Assembly (NCBI RefSeq): GCF_004208415.1
Contig: NZ_CP035758.1
Span: 8,060,001 to 8,124,000 of the forward strand
Source of the DNA: Ktedonosporobacter rubrisoli
Lineage (GTDB): Bacteria; Chloroflexota; Ktedonobacteria; Ktedonobacterales; Ktedonobacteraceae
Length of the DNA: 64,000 nt
Direction: 5' to 3'
The first letter of the stretch is position 1; the number at the start of each line of letters is the position of its first letter. The position numbers and the translations under genes are program-made. The notes below the pieces were generated by a model. The model did no database searches and was not told the origin of the DNA. It worked only from the letters and a program-made list of their open reading frames with translations. Of this stretch, positions 24,831 through 31,711 are shown piece after piece.

Positions 24831-25892
24831 ATGAGGCCAGCTGATACACAGCGAGCGCAAACAACTGCTCAGCGGGCCTGGAACAATCAGCAGACAGGTC
24901 GGCCTGTACAATCGACGGAGCCCCTGACCTACCGGAATATCTGGCCGGCTGCCTGGGGGACTGGTCCATCCTCGGCTCAGATAGAGATTGTGGTACAGAC
25001 GCGTGCTCTAACCAGGGTCTATGGTAAGCAAGCGGCTGTCCAGGATTTCAATCTCACGGTGGGGCGTGGTCAGGTCTTTGGCTTGCTGGGTCCTCGGGGA
25101 GCCGGGAAGACGACGCTCTTGCGTATGCTCTTGAAGCTGATCAGGCCTACATCTGGTGAAGTTCTGCTTTTTGGGCAGCCGCTGGCTACCCAGGCCGAAC
25201 GCCTGCTGCCCAGGATTGGCGCGCTGATTGAACGTCCATCTTTCCAGCCCTATCTTAATGGCTATGATAATCTTTTGACGTTGGGAGCCTGTACTGGCGG
25301 TGTGACCTCACGGCGCATCGAGGAGACTCTCCAGGCTGTGGGCCTGGCTGGTCGTGGGCGCGAGCGCTATTCCACCTATACGCCGAGCATGCGTCAACGT
25401 CTGGCCATCGGGGCTGCTTTACTTACCGATCCCGAACTGATTATCCTTGATGAGCCCTGTAACGATCTTGATCCGGCCAGCATCGCGGATCTGCGGAACT
25501 TATTGCGCCGGCTTGCCTCGCTGGGCAAGACGATTATTCTGGCCAGCCGCACCTTGGATGAGCTGCGCGAGATCTGTGCGCGCATCGGGATTATCCGTTG
25601 GGGCAGGCTTATCGCCGAGGGAACGGCTGAGGAGATCTTGCACCCTACTGTGCGCTGGGCTGTGGAGATCTCTAATCCTGAGAAGGTGCGCCAGCTTTTG
25701 CAGGATATTGAGGCCATTGAGGCCATCAAGGTTGAAGCGGGACGCGTGATTATTGACTCTCCCGGCATCAGGGGGCAAAACATTATCTACTTCCTTGCCT
25801 GCCATGATCTCTGGCCTGATAGCGTCCAGAAGCTGGAAAGCGATCTGGAGCAGGCTTATATACAACTGACGCGGAGGGAAGGTCGGCGATGA
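24831..25892 (+). CDS. ABC transporter ATP-binding protein (drug-resistance/ABC-2 type)
   Basis: About 353 residues. A 55-residue polar N-terminal extension precedes the ATPase domain: TRALTRVYGKQAAVQDFNL, Walker A GPRGAGKTTLL, Walker B ELIILDEPCNDLD, and an H-loop position read as LASRTLDE. Two deviations: the signature is PSMRQRLAIG instead of LSGGQ, and the switch His is replaced by Arg. Both are tolerated in some ABC-2 ATPases but may lower activity. The start at 24831 follows an unusually strong purine RBS (GGAAGGAAGG); an upstream in-frame ATG at 24759 lacks one. Its stop overlaps the permease start by 4 nt (ATGA), indicating coupling. Confidence 0.9.
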   Translation: MRPADTQRAQTTAQRAWNNQQTGRPVQSTEPLTYRNIWPAAWGTGPSSAQIEIVVQTRALTRVYGKQAAVQDFNLTVGRGQVFGLLGPRGAGKTTLLRMLLKLIRPTSGEVLLFGQPLATQAERLLPRIGALIERPSFQPYLNGYDNLLTLGACTGGVTSRRIEETLQAVGLAGRGRERYSTYTPSMRQRLAIGAALLTDPELIILDEPCNDLDPASIADLRNLLRRLASLGKTIILASRTLDELREICARIGIIRWGRLIAEGTAEEILHPTVRWAVEISNPEKVRQLLQDIEAIEAIKVEAGRVIIDSPGIRGQNIIYFLACHDLWPDSVQKLESDLEQAYIQLTRREGRR

Positions 25893-26857
25893 ACAATGCT
25901 CCCTGGTCGATCCCCCAGCACATCTTCTCAACGCCAACCGGGCGCGTCTATGCTGTGGGAACCTGGAAATTAAGGCGCAACGAGTTATTCAAATTACGCC
26001 GGAGCCGCCTCTTCTGGGCATTATTCGGGCTCGATCTGGGACTTGTAATCTTTGCCTGGGCGCTGCAGGCTTACAACGCCTATAAAAATCCTACTCTTTT
26101 CCAGCCCGGTCAATTGCTTGGTGGGAGCGATGCGCTTATGTATCTCGTTGGGAAGTGCCTGCTGCTGAGCCGGCGCGCTGGCGAGGTGATTGTGCTGATC
26201 TGGAGCGCGCTGGTCTTTGGGAGCGAGTTGCGTAGTGGCGCCGTTAAATTGGTGTTCAGTCGCGGCATCAGGCGCGGGCGTTACCTGCTCGCTAAATATT
26301 TGGCCCTGGTCCAGATAAGCCTGTTCCTGCTTTTGGCCAGCTTGCTTTTAAGCCTGCTGCTCGCCAATGGTCTGCTCCTGTTGCATCGGCCCGCGCCTAG
26401 CGTATTAAGCATGGATATCGCGGCATGGCGCGTGCTGGGGCTAATCGCTCTGGGCATGCTAGAAAACTTCTTGCTCTGCCTCTTGTTTGGCGCAGCTCTG
26501 AGCATCCTCTTCCGCTCGGCTCTGGTCGGCATGCTGGTCAGCTGTGGCTATCTCCTCTTCGAGGATATTATTGCTCCCTTGCTGCCCGCGATCGGTCGCA
26601 GCCTGCATTCGCGCCTGGGCAATCAGATCATGCCCTTTCTGTTGGAGCCCAATCTTAACGCTTTCTATGCGCACTGGCTGCCGCCCAATCTGCAGCGCGA
26701 GTTTGGTCGAATTGATGGCGTGCTTGCCTGCAGCATGACAAGCAAAGGGTGTGTGCCTGTGGACCTTCGCCATGCCATGCTTGTGGCTGTGGCCTGGGGC
26801 TTGCTGCTCTTCCTTGCCTCGATCATCCTCTTTGTTAAACGCGACGTCAAGCAATAA
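25889..26857 (+). CDS. ABC-2 type permease
   Basis: A 322-residue protein with about six TM helices (for example LFWALFGLDLGLVIFAW, the Leu-rich stretch after KYLALVQISL, and the last helix LLLFLASIILF). The loop GSELRSGAVKLVFSRGIRRG between helices is characteristic of ABC-2 permeases that carry substrate out of the cell. Translationally coupled to the ATPase gene by an ATGA overlap. The substrate is unknown; bacteriocin or drug export are the usual roles. Confidence 0.88.
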   Translation: MNNAPWSIPQHIFSTPTGRVYAVGTWKLRRNELFKLRRSRLFWALFGLDLGLVIFAWALQAYNAYKNPTLFQPGQLLGGSDALMYLVGKCLLLSRRAGEVIVLIWSALVFGSELRSGAVKLVFSRGIRRGRYLLAKYLALVQISLFLLLASLLLSLLLANGLLLLHRPAPSVLSMDIAAWRVLGLIALGMLENFLLCLLFGAALSILFRSALVGMLVSCGYLLFEDIIAPLLPAIGRSLHSRLGNQIMPFLLEPNLNAFYAHWLPPNLQREFGRIDGVLACSMTSKGCVPVDLRHAMLVAVAWGLLLFLASIILFVKRDVKQ

Positions 26858-26877
26858 GCGGTTTTCGAAAATCTTGC

Positions 26878-26917
26878 CCATAGGGCTTTGGCAAGCAGCC
26901 GTCAAAGCCCCTATGCC
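26878..26917. terminator. Bidirectional hairpin between convergent genes
   Basis: CATAGGGCTTTG pairs with CAAAGCCCCTATG (one bulge) between the permease stop and the convergent small gene. No T tract, so it is a weak intrinsic terminator at best. Confidence 0.45.
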
Positions 26918-26921
26918 AACT

Positions 26922-27146
26922 TTAAAAGAAACTTGTTCCAACTGGCCAGGAAGCCGTTACCATCACACCATCTGCAAAACGGCATACCCTTCTTGCCCCA
27001 CTCTTACCAGCCCGCACAAACGCCCACCAGGAATCCTTACGGTTATACCCATCATAAAACAGCTTGCCATCCGCAAACACCTCATAATGAGGCGATAGTG
27101 GCTTATGCTCTTCCACTTGCTCATGAGATTGAAATGATTGATCCAT
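26922..27146 (-). CDS. Small protein of unknown function, paralogue of the next gene
   Basis: 74 residues from an ATG with a good GGGAGG upstream. Its core (YEVFADGKLFYDGYNRKDSW followed by VRAGKSGARRVCRFADGVMV) aligns with the neighbour at 27199-27429 (HKVVVDDKIVYEGFDVKEVR, then FRASQEGARRICHFVNGTMV). Shared pattern: a beta-rich stretch, an aromatic-Gly pair, then GARR-[VI]-C-[RH]-F and G-x-MV. No signal peptide or TM helix. I do not recognise the family. The paralogy and RBS argue that it is a real gene. Confidence 0.65.
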   Translation of the reverse strand: MDQSFQSHEQVEEHKPLSPHYEVFADGKLFYDGYNRKDSWWAFVRAGKSGARRVCRFADGVMVTASWPVGTSFF

Positions 27147-27198
27147 ATTCCGGCCTCCCAAAGATCTCCACGTCTTTTAGCACGCCACATGCTTCAAA

Positions 27199-27429
27199 CT
27201 ACGTCGCCAGATACTCTATCTGCTCTGCTGCCACCGAAACCATAGTCCCGTTTACAAAGTGACAGATACGTCGAGCTCCCTCTTGAGAAGCTCGAAAAAA
27301 TATAACCCTTACCTCCTTTACATCAAATCCTTCATAGACAATCTTGTCATCTACCACGACCTTATGTACAATTGCTGCTTCTCCCCAACGATGTACTTTC
27401 CTATAACCACTTATATCTTCACCCTGCAT
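27199..27429 (-). CDS. Small protein of unknown function, paralogue of the preceding gene
   Basis: 76 residues, ATG preceded by AAGGAAAG. Similar to the 74-residue neighbour (see the GARRICHFVNGTMV versus GARRVCRFADGVMV pair), probably from tandem duplication; a 52-nt gap separates the two genes. Soluble, with mixed charge. It diverges from a small Cro/CI-type HTH gene at 27569, so the HTH protein may regulate the pair or the three may act as one unit. No function is inferred from sequence alone. Confidence 0.65.
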   Translation of the reverse strand: MQGEDISGYRKVHRWGEAAIVHKVVVDDKIVYEGFDVKEVRVIFFRASQEGARRICHFVNGTMVSVAAEQIEYLAT

Positions 27430-27568
27430 GCTACTTTCCTTTTTGTCGATTGGATTTAAAGGTATACATTCAATGCCATGACAAGTAAACCATACGCTAC
27501 GTGACCAGTTTTGTCAACAGACAGCCCCTGTTACAATCGAGTACATCACAAGGGAAATAAAGGCAGAT

Positions 27569-27790
27569 ATGATTAGATTAAAGATCAAGGAAGTTGCAGA
27601 ACAGCAAGGCTTGAGCATGGCGAAACTTGCCAGACGTGCCGACATGGACTTTAAAACCGTTCAGCGTATCTTCCACGATCCTTACCGCGATATTTCCCTG
27701 AGCACGCTTGATAAGCTGGCTGAAGCCCTCAAAATTCCTGCCTCTGAACTGATCGAGACTGTAAGCGATCCTGCAGAAAATCTAGAGTAA
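27569..27790 (+). CDS. Small Cro/CI-family HTH protein
   Basis: 73 residues and almost entirely one HTH_3/XRE domain: IKEVAEQQGLSMAKLARRAD, then KTVQRIFHDPYRDISLSTLDKLAEAL. The RBS AAGGG lies about 15 nt upstream and the ATG follows GGCAGAT. It has the size of the stand-alone HTH proteins seen next to toxin-antitoxin or small regulatory pairs. It diverges from the two paralogous small genes, and the shared 139-bp gap would hold both promoters. Confidence 0.82.
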   Translation: MIRLKIKEVAEQQGLSMAKLARRADMDFKTVQRIFHDPYRDISLSTLDKLAEALKIPASELIETVSDPAENLE

Positions 27791-27920
27791 ATCGCCTTCA
27801 CTTAGAAGAACATTTTTCCATACTATTACCCGACATACACTCCTGAAAATTTTTTCTCTTTTTAACGCAAAACACGGTTTTCGAGAGCACGGCCCATCTG
27901 CTATACTTTAGATGAGGAAA

Positions 27921-28090
27921 GAAGGGTGATCTGTTCGAAGATACTGAAATCGCAGGTACAAGTCTTATAGTGCTTACGCACCATAGCAAAGGGGACGATC
28001 TGTAGAAGATACTGAAATCCGCGAGCCTGTATGTCTCCGCCTGGCAAACCGTCATTGCTAGGGGCACAATCCGTAGAGGATACTAAAGCC
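27921..28090. CRISPR. CRISPR-like relic: three degenerate repeats at 70-nt spacing
   Basis: Repeat-like units start at about 27924, 27991 and 28061. Unit 2 is GGGGACGATCTGTAGAAGAT then ACTGAAATC; unit 3 begins GGGGCACAATCCGTAGAGGA then TACTAAAGCC; unit 1 carries GATCTGTTCGAAGATACTGA then AATC. Between them are unrelated spacers of about 39 and 41 nt. Units 2 and 3 start exactly 70 nt apart. The GATACTGAAATC end resembles the ATTGAAAC end of many type I/III repeats. No cas gene is in the window and the repeats have diverged, so this would be an orphan, decayed array. It could also be some other short tandem element. Confidence 0.4.
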
Positions 28091-28499
28091 TGTCGGTAGC
28101 GCGGCAGCAAGAGCGACTTGAGGCATCCCTTTACCAGGCCGCGCGTAAGGGTTTGTGCTTAAGGTCTTTATAGGATCGAGTATACTTAGCAGTAAGGAAG
28201 CTTGTTTAGGGGCTGACCGCGCGTGTCAGCTAGCCTGACCGGGAGCGAAGCCCTCTTATAGAAGAGCCTTGCAGCGCTGCGAATAGCGCTCCTGTCGATA
28301 GGAATTCTTGCATAGCTCGCCGTAGCAAAAATACAGCATTTACCCTATAGCGCCAGGAAGACCTAATTTGTTATAGTAATCTACAAGTATTGAGCAAAGG
28401 CGCTTGATTATGGCTTGTAAATAGTATCTGAATATGCATGCAAAAAGTACCACTTTGCCTTGTTGGCTCGGTGATGAGAATAATAGAGGAGAGTATTCA

Positions 28500-28943
28500 A
28501 TGCAAGACATTGCAGCAAAGGTAGTGTCTATTGCGGATGCGTGCCTTGGCGGTCTGCAAGGTCGTTCAGCTCTATTGATTGGACCAGAAGAGCAACGTTA
28601 CCCTTTCTTGAAGTTACTGCAGCAAGCCAGAATGAAGTATGTTTATCAGGAAGAAACCACCGCGCGGGTTACCAATATTATTCCTCAAGTACAACTACTG
28701 ATCAGCATCCCTACTTCTGCCCTCTCTGGCGCTACTTCGGATCTTCCCTTGAAGAAACACTCAAGCTTGCTCAGTGCGGCCTGTATTGCCCAGGCCTGCG
28801 ATGGGCGCAGGACGCCGTTGCTCATCTTTGATCTTGGGCCGACGACTTCAGTCGAAGAACTAGCAGGCTTATTGCCCGCCGTCTGTCTCTATACTCCCGA
28901 TGATCTGCGTCATATCCTGGAGCGGGCTGAGGCCAGAGCATAG
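28500..28943 (+). CDS. Orphan protein resembling the NADPH-binding domain of glutamyl-tRNA reductase
   Basis: 147 residues from the ATG at 28500 (AGAGGAGAG upstream); an in-frame ATG at 28434 is possible but without an RBS. A GGLQGRSALLIGPEEQ segment is followed by VQLLISIPTS and then PLLIFDLGPTTSVEELAGL and LYTPDDLRHILERAE. The last two echo GluTR, where a DLAVPRD-type motif precedes a YDIDDL-type motif. The glycine-rich loop has lost the GxGxMG pattern (GPEEQ), and the catalytic N-terminal domain is absent, so it is unlikely to reduce Glu-tRNA. It sits 54 nt before ispH and may share its transcript. Confidence 0.55.
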   Translation: MQDIAAKVVSIADACLGGLQGRSALLIGPEEQRYPFLKLLQQARMKYVYQEETTARVTNIIPQVQLLISIPTSALSGATSDLPLKKHSSLLSAACIAQACDGRRTPLLIFDLGPTTSVEELAGLLPAVCLYTPDDLRHILERAEARA

Positions 28944-28997
28944 TGATAAAATATAGTATACTCAAAGTAGGCAGTTACTTATATTGTTGAGGGCAGA

Positions 28998-29909
28998 ATG
29001 GAAGTTATTAGAATATCTCCTCGTGGCTATTGCTACGGTGTTGTAGATGCATTAAAGATTGCCCGTCAGGCGGCTAAAGATCCCACGCTACCTCGCCCAA
29101 TCTATATCATTGGCCAGATTATTCATAATCGACATGCCATTAACGAGCTTAGCGAGATGGGGATCGTCACTCTGGATGGACCGGACCGCGCAACGATTCT
29201 TGAGCAAGTCACGGCGGGCACCGTCATCTTTACCGCACATGGCGTCTCTCCTCAAGTTAAGCAGCGCGCCAGCGAGCGCGGCCTACACTGTATCGATGCA
29301 ACCTGTCCCGATGTTACCGTCACGCATGATCTCGTGCGCGACCTGGTAGCGAAGGGCTATTATATTCTCTATATTGGCAAGAAAGGTCATCCCGAGCCAG
29401 AAGGGGTCATGGGCGAAATCCCTGGACATGTGAGCCTGGTCGAGACCGAGGCCGATGTTGACAGCCTGCAACTGACTCCCGCGCAGGAAGCAAAGCTGGC
29501 AGTTTCCACGCAGACCACGCTTTCCAAATGGGATACGCAGCGCGTCATTCGCTATATCAAGGATTGCTATCCCCAGGCCGAAGTGCATATCGATATTTGT
29601 GCGGCGACCCAGAGCCGACAGGAGGCCGTAGCCGAGCAGGCGAAAGGCGCCGATCTGACTATTGTCGTCGGCGATCCGCGCAGCAATAATACTAATCGGC
29701 TGGTCCAGGTTTCTCAGGAGCTGGCAGGCGTTCCAGCCGTGCGCATTGAAGATCTCTCGCAGCTCAAGCCAGAATGGCTCAAGGGCAAGTGGCGCGTGGC
29801 CGTAACTGCTGGCGCCTCGACACCTAGCCAGCTCACGCGCGCGGTGATTCGCTACCTTGAGCAATATGAGCCCGAGCCCACCGCAGAAGCTGCGGCCCCG
29901 AGCCAGTAG
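28998..29909 (+). CDS. ispH: 4-hydroxy-3-methylbut-2-enyl diphosphate reductase
   Basis: Final enzyme of the MEP pathway; converts HMBPP to IPP and DMAPP with a [4Fe-4S] cluster. The three cluster Cys are in GYCYGVVDAL, DATCPDVTVTH and IDICAATQSRQ. Substrate-site residues are present: GHPEPEGVMGE (catalytic Glu), STQTTLSKW (Thr) and DPRSNNTNRL (Ser/Asn). 303 residues is normal. It shows that this organism makes isoprenoids through the MEP route. Convergent with the folD-like gene. Confidence 0.96.
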   Translation: MEVIRISPRGYCYGVVDALKIARQAAKDPTLPRPIYIIGQIIHNRHAINELSEMGIVTLDGPDRATILEQVTAGTVIFTAHGVSPQVKQRASERGLHCIDATCPDVTVTHDLVRDLVAKGYYILYIGKKGHPEPEGVMGEIPGHVSLVETEADVDSLQLTPAQEAKLAVSTQTTLSKWDTQRVIRYIKDCYPQAEVHIDICAATQSRQEAVAEQAKGADLTIVVGDPRSNNTNRLVQVSQELAGVPAVRIEDLSQLKPEWLKGKWRVAVTAGASTPSQLTRAVIRYLEQYEPEPTAEAAAPSQ

Positions 29910-29940
29910 CGCTCCCTATACAAGCTCAGAGCAGCTGAGA

Positions 29941-30780
29941 TTATTGTGGTCCCAGGAGGGTATGACGAATCAGCGTCAAATGGGTAAGTGGTCCCAGACC
30001 GCCCGGCACAGGCGTAATGAAAGAAGCCACCTGTTTGACGCCAGCAAAATCAACGTCGCCAACCACCTGGCCATTAACTGTATTGATGCCAGCGTCAAGG
30101 ACCACAGCGCCGGGCTTAACCATATCGGCAGTAATCAGCCCTGGTCGCCCTACGCTCACTACCAGGATGTCGGCCTCGCGCGTTAGCTCAGGCAGATTCT
30201 GCGTATAGGTATGACAGACCGTCACCGTCGCATCCAGGCGCATCAGGACTAGCGCAGTTGGCTTGCCACCGATATTGCTGCGTCCTACAATTACCGCGTG
30301 GCGGCCCGCCACAGGTAGTGCGGTATCCTGCAGCACCGTCAGAATGGTATCGGCAGTCGAGGGAATAAAATTAGGGAAGCCAAGAAGTAGATTCCCGGCA
30401 TTGCGCGGCCCCAGACCATCGACGTCTTTCTCGGGCCGCAGGACTTCTGTCACCGCCCTCTGACGAATGTGCGCGGGCAGAGGGAGCAGGAGCACGACAC
30501 CATCGTTGCCGGGATCATTGTTCAATATTTCCAGCTCTTTACGTAGCTCTTGCTCTTCGGTCTCAAAGGGAAACGAGAATGTGGCACAGCCCAGCCCAAT
30601 ATTGCGACAGGATCGTACCAGTTGTCGGCTATAAAGCTCAGCCGCCGCATCGTGTCCGACAATCACCTGGGCCAGGCGCGCCTGTCGCTGATGTTGCTGG
30701 CGAAATTTGACGGCTTCAGCGCGTAGCTCCTCGCTTAAACGCTTGAGGAGCGGTTTATTATCATAGATAATAGCAGGCAT
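29941..30780 (-). CDS. FolD-family protein lacking two cyclohydrolase active-site residues
   Basis: 279 residues with the FolD fold: N-terminal substrate domain, then a Rossmann domain with VIVGRSNIGGKP and DAGINTV, and the C-terminal TPVPGGLGPLTHLTL signature. FolD converts methylene-THF to formyl-THF in two steps. The catalytic Lys of the YxxxK motif is Leu here (YSRQL), and the Gln of VQLPLP is Leu (LLLPLP), while the Asp of EKDVDG is kept. The PCTP loop also differs (IPSTADT). In known FolD enzymes the Lys and Gln are required for cyclohydrolase activity, and yeast monofunctional dehydrogenase lacks such residues. I infer a dehydrogenase-only or altered enzyme; the symbol is therefore left blank. 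Confidence 0.88.
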   Translation of the reverse strand: MPAIIYDNKPLLKRLSEELRAEAVKFRQQHQRQARLAQVIVGHDAAAELYSRQLVRSCRNIGLGCATFSFPFETEEQELRKELEILNNDPGNDGVVLLLPLPAHIRQRAVTEVLRPEKDVDGLGPRNAGNLLLGFPNFIPSTADTILTVLQDTALPVAGRHAVIVGRSNIGGKPTALVLMRLDATVTVCHTYTQNLPELTREADILVVSVGRPGLITADMVKPGAVVLDAGINTVNGQVVGDVDFAGVKQVASFITPVPGGLGPLTHLTLIRHTLLGPQ

Positions 30781-30986
30781 AAGCGTTTCCTTTTTTCAGC
30801 CTTTTTTGCTCTCTATCCATCATACCATGTCCCACTTGGGGGATAGAAGTAGCAAAGGGCGAATAAATACGATACAATGCCATCAAGGCAATAATGGGAA
30901 GTTGTTGGGTAAAATTGGCAGGGACACGTACCAGGGGGTTCGCTTAGCCATTTTGTACCACTGTACATCTCAAAGAGGGGGTTTAT

Positions 30987-31481
30987 ATGGCAGGAGATTG
31001 TTCATTTGATATAGTATCGCAGTTCGATGAGCAAGAATTAGTTAATGCTCTCGATCAGGCACGCCGCGAAGTACAGACTCGCTTTGACTTGAAGGATACG
31101 AAAACTGAGATTAGCAGGAATAAAGATAATATAACCATCGTCAGCGATAGTACCTTAAGCCTGAAAAGTGTACGCGATATTATCGAATCCAAAGCCGTTC
31201 GTCGTAATTTATCGTTGAAGATTTTTAAGCCAGGCAAAGAAGAAGATGCCGCCGGCGGAAAAGTGCGTCAGGTAATTACTTTACAGCAGGGCATCTCCCA
31301 GGAACTGGCCAAGGAGATGACCAAATATATCCGCGAGAAGTATCCAAAGGTACGACCGCAGATCCAGGGAGACCTGGTACGCGTTACGGCTAAGAGCCGC
31401 GATGAACTTCAGGCCGTCATTACCTTGCTCAAGCAAAAAGATTATCCGATCGCACTTCAATATATCAACTATCGTGGATAA
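30987..31481 (+). CDS. YajQ-family nucleotide-binding protein
   Basis: 164 residues. It matches the YajQ (UPF0234) family end to end: CSFDIVSQFDEQELVNALDQ at the N-terminus, TRFDLKDTKTEI, and a C-terminal KVRPQIQGDLVRVTAKSRDEL then LLKQKDYPIALQYINYR. YajQ proteins bind nucleotides, in some species cyclic di-GMP. No TM or signal. AGAGGGGG lies 5-6 nt before the ATG. It stands alone: divergent from the folD-like gene and followed by the TPR gene after 230 nt. Confidence 0.92.
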   Translation: MAGDCSFDIVSQFDEQELVNALDQARREVQTRFDLKDTKTEISRNKDNITIVSDSTLSLKSVRDIIESKAVRRNLSLKIFKPGKEEDAAGGKVRQVITLQQGISQELAKEMTKYIREKYPKVRPQIQGDLVRVTAKSRDELQAVITLLKQKDYPIALQYINYRG

Positions 31482-31711
31482 TTAGCACAATAAGAGCCTG
31501 TTAGGAGCGTACATAAGCATGGGCAAAGGGTATTTCCTTGCAGAAGACGAAGCTGTGGAGGTACTTTAGTACCAGAATTATACCCTTGTAAAAAATTTGT
31601 AGTACCCTAGTTCTGACTAGGCCAAGCCTTCTAGCGCTATTCCAGCAAGAAGCATGGATATGTGCTTGTGTACAGCTTAACAGTGCTCTTGATTGAGAAA
31701 GTGAACCTTTA

